A program made the position numbers and the translations under genes. The notes beneath the pieces were generated by a model. That model worked only from the letters and a program-made list of their open reading frames with translations. It had not been told where the DNA came from and did no database searches. Below, piece by piece: positions 51,528 through 60,904 of a stretch of 64,000 nucleotides of DNA. Each line of letters begins with the position of its first letter. Position 1 is the first letter of the stretch. Location: the NCBI RefSeq assembly GCF_009931655.1, contig NZ_CP047984.1, forward strand, positions 1,674,001 to 1,738,000, read 5' to 3'. Origin of the DNA: Pontibacter russatus (GTDB lineage Bacteria > Bacteroidota > Bacteroidia > Cytophagales > Hymenobacteraceae).

Positions 51528-51910
51528 GGTGATTGTTGATTGTTAGTTGATGATTGTTATATCGTTTCCTGTTGTTTGTATCAAAGAGGAAAGCTGCTCT
51601 TGCAGCTGCCAGGTAGTTTTAAGTACAGGTTAGGGTTTATATGGCGCAAGCGTCTTCGCTTATATCTGCATGCGAGTTATAAAGACATCGCCCTATATAA
51701 GGTTACGCTCAAAAACCTGCACTGCCACCTACATTCAAAATTAGCTATTCTCACACCATTTCCGAAGCGCCGCACGATTTATTAGATGTTTATGGTTTGC
51801 ACCACGGCTGTTCGTATCTTTGCGGGTTGATTTTTAAAAGAACCTGAAGCTTTTGCGGCAACGCCGACACCCGCTGCCTGTTTTTACAGGAGGGCGATCC
51901 GGCAAGCCTG
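51528..51910. other. Divergent spacer with one repeat arm
   Basis: No gene is seen. A period-7 arm (units GTGATTG, TTGATTG, TTAGTTG, ATGATTG) covers 51528-51560 right upstream of the glycosyltransferase start codon, with no complementary second arm. The rest has several TATATA motifs and the tgt promoter at 51796-51822. Confidence 0.55.
51796..51822 (+). promoter_or_regulatory. Promoter of tgt
   Basis: TTTG at 51796-51799 and TATCTTTG at 51815-51822 are 15 bases apart. The -7 box is a good match; the spacing is shorter than usual, so the -33 assignment is uncertain. Confidence 0.55.
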
Positions 51911-53047
51911 ATGACCATGCAGTTTAACCTCCTAGCAACAGACGCCCAATCTAAAGCCCGCGCCGGTGTGGTCCAAACCGACCACGGCCCCATCGAAACG
52001 CCCATTTTCATGCCGGTGGGCACGGCCGGAACGGTGAAAGCAGTACACCAGCGCGAGCTGAAGGAAGACGTGAAGGCGGAGATCATCCTGGGCAACACCT
52101 ACCACCTGTACCTGCGCCCTGGCCTGGAGGTGCTGGAAAATGCCGGAGGGCTGCACAAGTTCAACGGCTGGGAGCGGCCTATCCTCACCGACAGCGGCGG
52201 CTATCAGGTTTTCTCATTGGCGGGCACCCGCAAAATAAAGGAGGAGGGCGTGAAGTTCCGTTCGCATATAGACGGCTCTGCGCTTGATTTCACCCCGGAG
52301 AATGTGATGGACACGCAGCGCACCATCGGGGCCGACATCGTGATGGCCTTCGACGAGTGCACTCCCTATCCCTGCGATTATATATACGCCAAAAACTCAA
52401 TGGAGCGCACGCACCGCTGGCTGCAGCGCTGCGTGGACCGCTTCGACAGCACCGAGCCGAAGTACGGCCACAGCCAGACGCTCTTCCCGATTGTGCAGGG
52501 CAGCACCTATAAAGACCTGCGGGTACAGTCGGCGGAGACAATTGCCAGCTTCGGGCGCGAGGGCAACGCCATCGGGGGCTTGTCGGTGGGCGAGCCGGCC
52601 GAGATGATGTACGAAATGACAGCGCTGGTGTGCGACATACTGCCGCAGGACAAGCCGCGTTACCTGATGGGTGTGGGCACGCCTGCCAACATACTGGAGA
52701 ACATTGCGCTGGGCGTAGACATGTTCGACTGCGTGCTGCCAACGCGCAATGCCCGCAACGGCATGCTGTTTACCACGCAGGGCATCGTGAACATCCGCAA
52801 CGTGCGCTGGGCCAACGACCACAGCCCGATAGATGCGGAACTGGGCGGCTACGCCAGCACGTTTTACAGCAAAGCGTACCTGCGCCACCTCGTACACGCC
52901 GGTGAGATGCTGGGCGCCCAGATAGCAAGCGTACACAACCTCACGTTCTACCTGTGGCTGGTGAAGCAAGCGCGCCAGCAAATACTGAATGGAACTTTCC
53001 GTGCCTGGAAAGACCTCATGGTGAAGAAACTAATGACTAGGCTCTAA
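51911..53047 (+). CDS. tgt: tRNA-guanine transglycosylase lacking the zinc cysteines
   Basis: The 378-residue enzyme exchanges guanine 34 of certain tRNAs for the queuosine precursor. The TIM-barrel core is normal: FMPVGTAGTVKAV, ILTDSGGYQVFSLAG with catalytic Asp94, the GGLSVGEP segment and GVDMFDCVLPTRNARNG with the nucleophile. The zinc site is altered. The usual CxCxxC before YSRAYLRHL aligns without gap to residues 311-316, where the three Cys are Leu, Gly and Ser; the fourth ligand His is kept (about 342). A start at Met3 is possible. It leads the codirectional run tgt-lptF/G-EamA. Confidence 0.93.
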   Translation: MTMQFNLLATDAQSKARAGVVQTDHGPIETPIFMPVGTAGTVKAVHQRELKEDVKAEIILGNTYHLYLRPGLEVLENAGGLHKFNGWERPILTDSGGYQVFSLAGTRKIKEEGVKFRSHIDGSALDFTPENVMDTQRTIGADIVMAFDECTPYPCDYIYAKNSMERTHRWLQRCVDRFDSTEPKYGHSQTLFPIVQGSTYKDLRVQSAETIASFGREGNAIGGLSVGEPAEMMYEMTALVCDILPQDKPRYLMGVGTPANILENIALGVDMFDCVLPTRNARNGMLFTTQGIVNIRNVRWANDHSPIDAELGGYASTFYSKAYLRHLVHAGEMLGAQIASVHNLTFYLWLVKQARQQILNGTFRAWKDLMVKKLMTRL

Positions 53048-53051
53048 AGAG

Positions 53052-53156
53052 CCAGTTACAAGTTAAGAGTTGAAAGTTAAAACGAACGCACAAAAACGCT
53101 GGCGGGGCGCTGCATATCTCTCACTCTTAACTCATACCTTTTAACTCATAACTGAA
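53052..53156. repeat. Period-7 inverted-arm element between tgt and lptF/G
   Basis: The left arm (53052-53083) has units AGTTACA, AGTTAAG, AGTTGAA, AGTTAAA. The complement of the right arm (53119-53156) reads AGTTATG, AGTTAAA, AGTTAAG with one 14-base step. The core is about 35 bases. It lies in the short spacer between two codirectional genes and contains no start codon of its own. Confidence 0.75.
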
Positions 53157-53161
53157 TAAGG

Positions 53162-54238
53162 TTGAAGCTCCTCGATAAATACATCTTAAAGAAGTTCCTG
53201 ACCACCTACGTCTTCGCGGTGCTGATACTGGTGGCCGTTATCCTGGTGATTGATTTCACGGAGAAGAACGACGACTTCATCAAGACCAACCCCAGCGTAG
53301 GCGAGATTATCTTCGACTACTACTTCAACCTCATCCCGTTCTACGCCAACATGCTGAGCCCGATCACGGTGTTCATCGCCACGGTGTTCGTGACGGCCAA
53401 GCTGGCCTCGCACACCGAGATTGTGGCGATCCTGAGCAGCGGCGTGAGCTTCAGGAGGCTGCTGGTGCCCTACCTGATGGGTTCTGCGCTGATAGCGGGC
53501 ATTATCTTTGTGCTGATCGGCTGGGTGATCCCGAACGCCAACAAAGAGAGTGTGGCCTTTCAGATCAAGTACATCAAAAGCCCCTTTACCTACGACAGCC
53601 GCAACATCCATATAAAAATTGCGCCGGAGACGTACGTGTACATGGAGAGCTACAACAACACGGCAAACATTGGCTACAATTTCGCGATAGAGAACATCGA
53701 GGGCACCAGGCTGAAGCAGAAACTCACCTCCAACAGCATCAGCTGGAATGCCGAGGCAGAAAAGTGGCGCATCGACAACTACACCATCCGCACCTTCGAC
53801 GGCGAGGAGGAAACTATCTTCAAAGGCACCTCGCTCGACACTACCCTAAACATGTGGCCAAAGGACTTCGAAAGCACCTATAAACTGGAGCAGACGATGA
53901 CCCTGCCACAGCTGAGCAACTATATAAACGAGAAGCGGGCCCGCGGGGCGGATGACATCGAAGTGTACCTCATCGAGAAGTACGAGCGCTTCAGCTATCC
54001 GTTCGCCATCATTATCCTGACGGTGATCGGCGTGATCATGAGCGCGCGCAAGGCGCGCGGCGGCGTGGGCTTCCAGATAGCGCTGGGCTTCTTCCTGGCC
54101 TTCGTTTTCATTATTTTCGTGATCACAAGCCGAAGCCTAGCACAGGTGGGCGATATTGCGCCGCAGATTGCCGCCTGGATCCCAACCGTTATATTTTCGG
54201 GGATCGGCCTGTTGTTATACCGTTACGTGCCGCGTTAA
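53162..54238 (+). CDS. LptF/LptG-type permease
   Basis: The 358-residue protein begins at a TTG codon (KLLDKYILKKFLTTYVFAVL). It has the YjgP/YjgQ (LptF/G) architecture: three N-terminal helices, a large periplasmic beta-jellyroll-like domain (about 125-270) and three C-terminal helices. It likely works with LptB in the inner-membrane complex that extracts lipopolysaccharide. Which of LptF or LptG it is cannot be decided here. The EamA gene starts after a one-base gap. Confidence 0.88.
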   Translation: MKLLDKYILKKFLTTYVFAVLILVAVILVIDFTEKNDDFIKTNPSVGEIIFDYYFNLIPFYANMLSPITVFIATVFVTAKLASHTEIVAILSSGVSFRRLLVPYLMGSALIAGIIFVLIGWVIPNANKESVAFQIKYIKSPFTYDSRNIHIKIAPETYVYMESYNNTANIGYNFAIENIEGTRLKQKLTSNSISWNAEAEKWRIDNYTIRTFDGEEETIFKGTSLDTTLNMWPKDFESTYKLEQTMTLPQLSNYINEKRARGADDIEVYLIEKYERFSYPFAIIILTVIGVIMSARKARGGVGFQIALGFFLAFVFIIFVITSRSLAQVGDIAPQIAAWIPTVIFSGIGLLLYRYVPR

Positions 54239-54239
54239 C

Positions 54240-55181
54240 ATGCCTCGTTTCAAAGATTTCCTGGAGCTCCATTTCGTTATTTTCCTGTGGGGCTTCACCG
54301 CCATCCTGGGCAAGCTCATCAGCATCCCGGCCGTGGAACTGGTGGCGTTGCGCACCCTGATCACTGCACTGGCCCTGGGGCTGCTCATATATAGGCGCGG
54401 CACCCCGTTCCGTCTCGGCCGAGGCACCGTGCTCCGGATTTTCAGCGTGGGCTTCCTGATTGCGGCGCACTGGATTCTGTTCTTCGCGGCGGCGCGGGTG
54501 TCGTCGGTGTCGATATGCCTCGTGGGCATGGCCACCTGCAGCCTCTGGACGGCGCTCCTGGAGCCGCTTTTCTCTAAAAGCAAAGTGAAGCCCCACGAGA
54601 TTCTGCTGGCCCTGCTCATCATCCTGGGTTTATATATCATCTTCCAGCACGAGACGGAGTTCAACAGCATGGTGGGCATCGGGATGGCGGTGACTTCCGC
54701 CCTGCTCGCCTCCATTTTCACCATCATCAACTCCAGGCTGGCAAAGAGGTTTCCCTCCACCACCATCACCTGCTACGAAATGGCGGGCGCCTGCTTGGGC
54801 ACGGTACTGTTCTTCCCGATATACACGGCGTATTTTGTGGAGAGCGGCACGCTGAACTTCTCGCTGACGGCCATGGACTGGGTGTACCTGCTGGTGCTGA
54901 CGCTGGCCTGCACGGTGTATGCCTACACGGCGGGCGTGCGCCTGATGCAGCGCATCTCGGCCTACTCCATGAACCTGACCGTGAACCTGGAACCGGTATA
55001 TGGCATTGTGCTGGCCTGGTTCATCTTCGACGAGGGCGACAAGCTGTCGGCTGGCTTTTACTACGGGGCTGGCGTCATTCTGCTCAGCGTGTTCATATAT
55101 CCCGTGCTGGACGCGTACACCGAGCGCCGCAACAAGCTAAAGCAGGCCCTTCCAGACAAGGTAGTGCTTGGGGAAGACTAA
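54240..55181 (+). CDS. EamA-family (DMT) transporter
   Basis: The ATG at 54240 gives 313 residues with ten predicted helices in two EamA repeats, starting MPRFKDFLELHFVIFLWGF. The loop ARVSSVSICLVGMATCSLW and the second repeat (AYTAGVRLMQRISAYSMNL) are typical of the drug/metabolite transporter superfamily. Substrate is unknown. It is joined to the LptF/G gene by one base, and its last 45 bases overlap ispE on the other strand. Confidence 0.9.
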   Translation: MPRFKDFLELHFVIFLWGFTAILGKLISIPAVELVALRTLITALALGLLIYRRGTPFRLGRGTVLRIFSVGFLIAAHWILFFAAARVSSVSICLVGMATCSLWTALLEPLFSKSKVKPHEILLALLIILGLYIIFQHETEFNSMVGIGMAVTSALLASIFTIINSRLAKRFPSTTITCYEMAGACLGTVLFFPIYTAYFVESGTLNFSLTAMDWVYLLVLTLACTVYAYTAGVRLMQRISAYSMNLTVNLEPVYGIVLAWFIFDEGDKLSAGFYYGAGVILLSVFIYPVLDAYTERRNKLKQALPDKVVLGED

Positions 55182-55946
55182 GTCGGCGGGCGCCTCTCCC
55201 GCAAACAGGCCATACAGGGCCGAGCCTGAGCCCGTCATGGAGGCGTAGGCCGCACCGGCGGCATACAGCTTGGCTTTCACCTGGGGCAGTTCCGGGTACT
55301 TCGGGAAAAGCGAGTCCTCGAAGTCGTTGTGCAGCACCTCTTTCCACACCCGCACATCCTGCTTCAGCAGCAATTCCATGGTACAGCTGGGCTCTTTGGG
55401 TTTGATGCTGCCGTAGGCCTCCGCCGTCGTGATGTGGATGTTGGGATATACCACCACGCACGTGTAGCCGCTCAGGTCCAGCGAGGCAGGCTGGAACACA
55501 TCGCCGCGCTCAGAGGCTACGACAGGCTTGTTCTGTATGAAAAAAGCGCAGTCGCTGCCCAGTTGGCGGGCGTAGTTCTCCAATGCCGGGGCCTTCAGGT
55601 TCAACCCGAACAGTTTGTTGAGGATGCGCAGCGTGAATGCGGCATCGGAGGAGCCGCCGCCGAGGCCAGCGCCCATCGGCAGCACCTTGTGCAGGTGCAG
55701 GTGTACGGGGGGCAGGTCATGGTCCTGCCGCAGCAGCCTGTAGGCCCTCAGGCACAGGTTGGCCGCCGGGTCGCCGGGCACGGGCAGCCCTGTCATGGAG
55801 AGTTTCTCTTCCGGGGCGGGCACTATCTCCAGCGCGTCGCACCACTGCACCGGGTAAAAGCACGACAGGAGGTTATGGAAACCATCGGGCCGCCTGGAGG
55901 TGACATATAAACCTAAGTTGATTTTTGCGTTGGGGAAATCGAGCAT
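55137..55946 (-). CDS. ispE: 4-diphosphocytidyl-2-C-methyl-D-erythritol kinase
   Basis: The 269-residue GHMP kinase phosphorylates the CDP-ME intermediate of the MEP isoprenoid route. The start MLDFPNAKINLGLYVTSRRP and the ATP motif LPMGAGLGGGSSDAAF are diagnostic. The third motif is ASMTGSGSALYGLF. It converges on the EamA gene and overlaps its end by 45 bases. Confidence 0.95.
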   Translation of the reverse strand: MLDFPNAKINLGLYVTSRRPDGFHNLLSCFYPVQWCDALEIVPAPEEKLSMTGLPVPGDPAANLCLRAYRLLRQDHDLPPVHLHLHKVLPMGAGLGGGSSDAAFTLRILNKLFGLNLKAPALENYARQLGSDCAFFIQNKPVVASERGDVFQPASLDLSGYTCVVVYPNIHITTAEAYGSIKPKEPSCTMELLLKQDVRVWKEVLHNDFEDSLFPKYPELPQVKAKLYAAGAAYASMTGSGSALYGLFAGEAPADLVFPKHYLVWKGLL

Positions 55947-56428
55947 AAGCCGGGGTATGAGCTGTTTTGTATATGCAATTTATATATACGCGCGGATATG
56001 GCAGTGGCCGCCGCACGCATCCCTGGATTTGTACGTGCGCCGGCCGCGGCAGTGAACGTGAACCCGCAATTTAACCCCTAAGCCCGCAAAAGCAGAAATT
56101 CAGGGCCCTTCCTGAAACTTAATTCCATTATCTGCCTATATATATTCTGATTATCCCTATATTCAGACTGTAATATGTAGCAGCCGTGCAGCTTCGGCTC
56201 CAGCCCCTGTGCCACACCCGCGCCGGGTTTCGCTTCCGGGGCGGCAGGGAAGATGCTTTTGCTGACGCGGGTTAGTTCACTTTGGCGGCAACACAACCAT
56301 TGTGTGGCGCGTTTGTATTGGCATATATGACCGCCCTGCCAGCAAAATCCGCAGGCCCGAACGGCTGCTCTTACATCAAACAGTGACGGGGCCTCTGTGC
56401 CGCCGGAATGCCAGTTTATTTAATTAAT
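55947..56428. other. Gene-free spacer upstream of ispE and the DegT gene
   Basis: About 480 bases with no supported gene; the open frame at 56078-56296 on the minus strand has no recognisable product. Several TATATA motifs and AT-rich runs are consistent with divergent promoters, but no clear TAnnTTTG box was placed. Confidence 0.45.
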
Positions 56429-57562
56429 ATGGATTACAGGCCAGGACGCATTTTCCTTTCGGCGCCGCACATGGGCGGCCATGAGAAAAATTACGTGCAG
56501 AAAGCATTAGAAGACAACTGGGTGTCTACCGCAGGGCCCAACCTAACCGGCTTTGAGCATGACATCTGCCAGCACACCAATGCCCGCCATGCCGTGGCCG
56601 TTAACTCCGGCACGGCCGCCCTGCACCTGGCCCTGCGCCTGCTGGGCGTAAAGCCCGGCGACGAGGTGCTTTGCTCTACCTTCACGTTTGTGGGCTCCGC
56701 AAACCCTGTTCTATATATGGGGGCCACGCCTGTGTTTGTGGAGAGCGAAGTGGAAACCTGGAACATGTGCCCAACCTCCCTGCAGGAGGCCATTACAGCA
56801 CGGCAGGCGGCAGGCAAACTCCCAGCAGCCATTATCCTGACGCACCTGTATGGCATGCCGGCCAAAGTGAAGGAGATTATAGCGGTGGCAGACGCGTTTG
56901 GCATCCCTGTGGTGGAGGACGCTGCCGAGGCCCTTGGCTCGCGCTACGGCGGCCACCAAGCGGGTACGCTGGGGCGCATGGGAGCCTTCTCTTTCAATGG
57001 CAACAAGATCATCACGACCTCCGGCGGCGGCGCCCTGGTCACCGAAGATGAGCGGCTGGCAGAGCAGGCGCTGTTCCTGGCCACGCAGGCCAAAGACCAG
57101 GCCCCGTTTTACCAGCACTCGCAGATGGGCTACAGTTACCGCCTCAGCAACGTGAGCGCGGGCATTGGCCGCGGCCAGATGGAGGTGCTGGAAAGGCGCG
57201 TGAAACAGCGCCGCGAAATTTTTTCTTTCTACAGAAGTCAGCTACAGCATATCGAGGAGCTGTTTTTTCTGCCGGAGCCCAAGGCCTGTTTCTCCAACCG
57301 CTGGCTCACCACCGTGCTGCTGCCCCCGGGCCACCGCCCCGAAGCCGTGCGGCTGGCGCTGGAAGGGGAAAACATCGAGACGCGCCCTCTCTGTAAGCCC
57401 ATGCACCTGCAGCCGCTGTTCGCATCTTACCCCTATTATGGCAATAACCTGAGCGCCCGCCTTTTTGAGCGGGGCCTCTGCCTGCCCAGCAGCAGCAGCC
57501 TGACAGAGGAAGACCTAGAGAAAGTAGTGAAGCACCTGAGGAGAATTCTGGAGGTGATGTAA
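56429..57562 (+). CDS. DegT/DnrJ/EryC1/StrS aminotransferase, orphan
   Basis: The ATG at 56429 gives 377 residues (MDYRPGRIFLSAPHMGGHE). The PLP residues are D164 in VVEDAAEALGSRYGG and K193 in FSFNGNKIITTSGGG. It resembles PglE- or PseC-type enzymes that aminate UDP- or dTDP-keto-sugars. No sugar-modifying gene is adjacent, unlike the FdtB-like copy at 8749-9855. Its promoter and neighbours do not identify the pathway; a glycan gene cluster elsewhere in the genome is likely. Confidence 0.9.
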   Translation: MDYRPGRIFLSAPHMGGHEKNYVQKALEDNWVSTAGPNLTGFEHDICQHTNARHAVAVNSGTAALHLALRLLGVKPGDEVLCSTFTFVGSANPVLYMGATPVFVESEVETWNMCPTSLQEAITARQAAGKLPAAIILTHLYGMPAKVKEIIAVADAFGIPVVEDAAEALGSRYGGHQAGTLGRMGAFSFNGNKIITTSGGGALVTEDERLAEQALFLATQAKDQAPFYQHSQMGYSYRLSNVSAGIGRGQMEVLERRVKQRREIFSFYRSQLQHIEELFFLPEPKACFSNRWLTTVLLPPGHRPEAVRLALEGENIETRPLCKPMHLQPLFASYPYYGNNLSARLFERGLCLPSSSSLTEEDLEKVVKHLRRILEVM

Positions 57563-57636
57563 TTCTAAACCTGCCTCCACGGCTCGTCCAGCCGTCTCTC
57601 ATCCCCTGCCCTTCAATTCTCAACCTGCAGGGAAGA

Positions 57637-57826
57637 TATTTAGCTCATGCCGCAAGTTTAGCGACAGCGCAATTGTGGCTATATATGAGGCCAGTTTGTC
57701 AAGAGGTTATCAAAGCATACTTTCGCATTTATAAACTTGCGGCCATATTCAACCGCCAGTCATGCTTCGCTGCAACTGGCGGTATACAAGCTTCATATAT
57801 AGCCGCCGCTTCGATTTGAATGGCTA
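57637..57826. repeat. Dispersed repeat family A, copy 2
   Basis: This copy matches 6131-6322 through the same ordered landmarks. Here the outer inverted repeat is exact: CCGCAAGTTTA and TAAACTTGCGG lie at each end of an internal stretch of about 80 bases. The inner hairpin is also exact: CCGCCAGT and ACTGGCGG around a GCTTCGCT-containing loop. It is located in the spacer between the orphan DegT gene and the transsulfuration gene; the remainder of 57563-57890 has nothing else recognisable. Confidence 0.78.
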
Positions 57827-57890
57827 CTTCCTTCCTTACAAAATAGGCCTTTCTCACTGTTTATACTTCTTGCGGAAGTCCGAATATCTT

Positions 57891-59021
57891 CTACACCTGC
57901 TTTAGCGCCTGCTCCAAATCAGCAATCAGTTCTTCTGGCTCTTCAATGCCGACTGACAGGCGGATAACGCCTGCCGTGATGCCCATGGCCTGCTGTTGCT
58001 CCGGCTTCAGGGAGCGGTGCGAGGTGCCGAGCGGATGCGAGATGGAGGTGCTCACTCCAGCCAGTGAGGGCGCAAACGGGATGTGCCGCAGCGCCCGCAT
58101 GAAACGGTTCACGGCCTCCCTGTCGTCTTTTATCCGGAAGCTCATCATTCCGCCGAACATCCCCTGCCCCTGCTCTTTCGCCAGCGCGTGGTGCGGATGC
58201 ATCTCCAGGCCCGGATACCATACCTGCTCGACCTTCGGGTGCGCCTGCAGGAAATTGGCAAGGGCCAAGGCATTGCTGCTGTGCTGCCGCATGCGCAGGC
58301 GCAGCGTCTTGAGCCCACGGGCGGCCAGCCAGCCCTCAAACGGACTCAGATTCAGGCCATATACCTTCATGACCTGCTTCACGCGCTGCAGGTCGTCCGG
58401 GTGGCGACACACCACTACCCCCGCCGTCACGTCGCTGTGCCCGGAGAGGTACTTGGTCACGCTGTGTACCACCACATCCGCTCCCAGCGCCAAGGGCCTT
58501 GTGATGATGGGCGTGGCAAAGGTATTGTCCACCACTAGTTTTATGTCGTGCCGCTTCGTTTCCCGGGCCAGCCGCTTTATGTCCAGCACCTGCAGCAGCG
58601 GGTTGCTCATCGTCTCCGCCAGCAGCAGCCGCGTGTTGGGCTGCACAAAATCCTGCAGGTTGTAGATGGAGGCTGGGGGCACAAAGGCCACCTCCATACC
58701 GATGCGCGTCAGTTCCTGCGACAGCAGCGACGAAGACCCGCCATATATCTCCTCGGCGCACAATATATGGTCACCGGCCTTGCACAGCGTGAGCATGGCC
58801 GCCAGAATAGCCGACATGCCCGAGGAGGTGACCACCGCGCCGGCGCCTTCCTCCAAGGCGCTTACCTGCTCCGCCAGTTCATCGGAGTTGGGGTTGCTAT
58901 AGCGCGTGTACATATAGCTTTGCCCCGGCTGCTCAAAATAATGCTCCAGCGCGTTCAGGTCCTCGAAGGTGAAAACGGAAGTCTGGTAGATGGGGGTCGT
59001 TTTAGGATGGATATGCGGCAT
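57891..59021 (-). CDS. Cys/Met metabolism PLP-dependent enzyme
   Basis: The 376-residue protein belongs to the transsulfuration family (cystathionine gamma-synthase/lyase, methionine gamma-lyase). The PLP Lys is about K190 in HSVTKYLSGHSD; the YTRYSNPNSDELAEQVSALE, GMSAILAAML and VDNTFATPIITRPL segments are conserved. Which of the family reactions it performs cannot be read without comparing substrate-pocket residues. It has no metabolic neighbour in the window. Confidence 0.9.
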   Translation of the reverse strand: MPHIHPKTTPIYQTSVFTFEDLNALEHYFEQPGQSYMYTRYSNPNSDELAEQVSALEEGAGAVVTSSGMSAILAAMLTLCKAGDHILCAEEIYGGSSSLLSQELTRIGMEVAFVPPASIYNLQDFVQPNTRLLLAETMSNPLLQVLDIKRLARETKRHDIKLVVDNTFATPIITRPLALGADVVVHSVTKYLSGHSDVTAGVVVCRHPDDLQRVKQVMKVYGLNLSPFEGWLAARGLKTLRLRMRQHSSNALALANFLQAHPKVEQVWYPGLEMHPHHALAKEQGQGMFGGMMSFRIKDDREAVNRFMRALRHIPFAPSLAGVSTSISHPLGTSHRSLKPEQQQAMGITAGVIRLSVGIEEPEELIADLEQALKQV

Positions 59022-59390
59022 GGCCAGATTCTGATTTTGGCTTTAAGTTAAGCACTATTTGCGGGATGTGGCAACTGCACGTTAATTTATCTCATCCTGA
59101 TATTGTAGTCACAAGCAAGAACTAAGAAAGTAGCACAGGAACTGCCGATAGTCATGGCGGACCCGTTTTGTTTTGCATTTGACGGCATAGGTATGACGGC
59201 TGATAAGAATTAGGCTATTATGCTGCCGGAGAGAGCAAATGACTTGAGCAGGAATCGTTATAAAACGATCTTGAACAAGATCAGAGTTAAATTCCTGGCT
59301 TTATACTTGAAAGGTATGATTTAATTCGTCAACAGCGGTAGCGTCTATTTGCTCGGCTCGTAATTATTATATGAGGAAGGAGAAGGCAAA
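59022..59390. other. Gene-free spacer between transsulfuration and esterase genes
   Basis: About 370 bases with no supported gene or repeat. TATATA is absent here in spite of its AT content, and no promoter box was firmly placed. It is a divergent spacer and must contain the promoters of both neighbours. Confidence 0.4.
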
Positions 59391-60716
59391 ATGAAACAAT
59401 CAGCAAAGACAATCATAGGCATGGCGGCGGCAGGCGCTGCAGCAGCTTACGTCGTGGCCCAGAAGAAGAGAAGAGATGCGCTGAGGGAAGTGCAAGAGCC
59501 AGCAGAAATTCATGGTTTTGTGAAGAGCGGCTATGAGGCGGTGCGCATGGCCTTCGCTGAGAATTTCTCCGAGAGGCGCGAGATCGGGGCAGCCTGCTGC
59601 GTGTATCACAAAGGCGAAAAGGTGGTGGACCTGTGGGGCGGCATCAGAAACATCAAGACAGACGAACCGTGGGAAGAGGACACCATGGCACTGGTCTATT
59701 CCGCAACCAAAGGCATGGCAGCGATGACGCTGGCTGTGGCGCACTCCCGCGGCTGGCTCGATTATGATGCGTTGGTGAGCACCTACTGGCCGGAATTTGG
59801 CCGGAACGGAAAAGGAAGAATTACTGTCCGGCAATTGCTGGCACACCAGGCCGGACTGTTTATGTTCCACGAACCCATCACTAAAAGTTTGATTGCCGAC
59901 CCGGACCGACTGGCACAGGTTATGGCTCACCAGAAACCAGCCTGGGAACCAGGCACACACCAGGCTTACCATGCCATCACTATCGGCTTTTACGAGGGCG
60001 AGCTGTTGCGCCGGGTCGATCCGCAGCACCGCAGCCTGGGCCAGTTCTTTCAGGACGAAATCGCTGCCCCTTTAGGGCTTGATTTTTACATACGCCTGCC
60101 CGAATCCATTCCTGATTCTCGGCTCGCTCCACTCATAGATCCGAGTTATACTGAAAGGTTGCTGAGCTTCCCCTTTAATTTGACATTGGACGCGCTGAAC
60201 CCTCACTCTAACATCCGCAGAGCACTGGACGGATCTATGCTGGCGCACGACGAGCAGCGCATCTATGCCCGTAACCTTGAAATACCGGCGGGAGGGGGCG
60301 TCGGTACGGCAAGGGCTATTGCCCAAGCCTATAGCGTTTTTGCTACCGGAGGCAAGGAGCTAAGATTGCGATCGGAAACTTTACATGAACTAATGGCACC
60401 GGCAACTCCCCCAACACATGGCTTCCATGACGAGGTGATAAAGGGCGAAGTGCAGTTCTCGCTTGGATTCATGAAGCCCAGTTCAAGCTTTCCATACGGT
60501 TCACCTGGCGCATTCGGCATGCCCGGAGCAGGCGGCTCCTTTGGCTTTGCCGACCCCGAACTTCAAGTCGGGTACGGCTACATCCCCAACCGGAAAGGTG
60601 TAACCATTACAGGCGATCCGCGAGACGTGGCGCTGAGAAGCGCCTTGTATTCGGCCACGCCAGTCGTGGTTTCGCAGCCAGTCGTTCCTACTCAAGTAAT
60701 ACCATCTGGTATTTAA
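59391..60716 (+). CDS. Beta-lactamase-fold serine hydrolase (EstB-like esterase)
   Basis: The 441-residue protein begins with a hydrophobic segment (about 7-22, TIIGMAAAGAAAAYVVA) followed by KKKR-type basic residues, so it is anchored at the inner membrane. The class C beta-lactamase-like catalytic SxxK motif is SATK (S104-K107) in LVYSATKGMAAM; the second motif has Tyr in HQAYHAITIG, and the third-motif region is AGGSFGFADP. Such proteins are esterases or peptidases rather than drug-resistance enzymes. The stop codon falls within the terminal repeat of family B copy 2. Confidence 0.85.
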   Translation: MKQSAKTIIGMAAAGAAAAYVVAQKKRRDALREVQEPAEIHGFVKSGYEAVRMAFAENFSERREIGAACCVYHKGEKVVDLWGGIRNIKTDEPWEEDTMALVYSATKGMAAMTLAVAHSRGWLDYDALVSTYWPEFGRNGKGRITVRQLLAHQAGLFMFHEPITKSLIADPDRLAQVMAHQKPAWEPGTHQAYHAITIGFYEGELLRRVDPQHRSLGQFFQDEIAAPLGLDFYIRLPESIPDSRLAPLIDPSYTERLLSFPFNLTLDALNPHSNIRRALDGSMLAHDEQRIYARNLEIPAGGGVGTARAIAQAYSVFATGGKELRLRSETLHELMAPATPPTHGFHDEVIKGEVQFSLGFMKPSSSFPYGSPGAFGMPGAGGSFGFADPELQVGYGYIPNRKGVTITGDPRDVALRSALYSATPVVVSQPVVPTQVIPSGI

Positions 60717-60881
60717 CCCAAGTTGCGAATTCATTCGCTGCTGATATATGCACCACCCCCACTTCTCCCAAAAGGGGAATCTCACCCACAAGAAGAGGGA
60801 ATTCCCCACTTAGGAGGGATAGGGGTGAGTTAACAATCATCAAAAATTAATCAGGTTTTATATATCGTAACTTGAATTATT
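60712..60881. repeat. Dispersed repeat family B, copy 2
   Basis: About 170 bases share with 45424-45582 the end TTAACCCAAGTTGCG at the left, the inverse CGTAACTTGAATTA at the right, and the inner blocks CACCACCCCC, GGGGAATCTCAC, GGGAATTCCCC and TAGGAGGGATAGGGGTGAGTT. The left end covers the stop codon of the esterase gene. Neither copy has an open frame. Confidence 0.75.
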
Positions 60882-60904
60882 TAGTTGCTTCCATAGTAGG
60901 CCCA

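Noticed and set aside
56078..56296. A 72-residue minus-strand frame upstream of the DegT gene
   Set aside because: No hydrophobic or domain pattern, no promoter and no conserved motif; likely chance.
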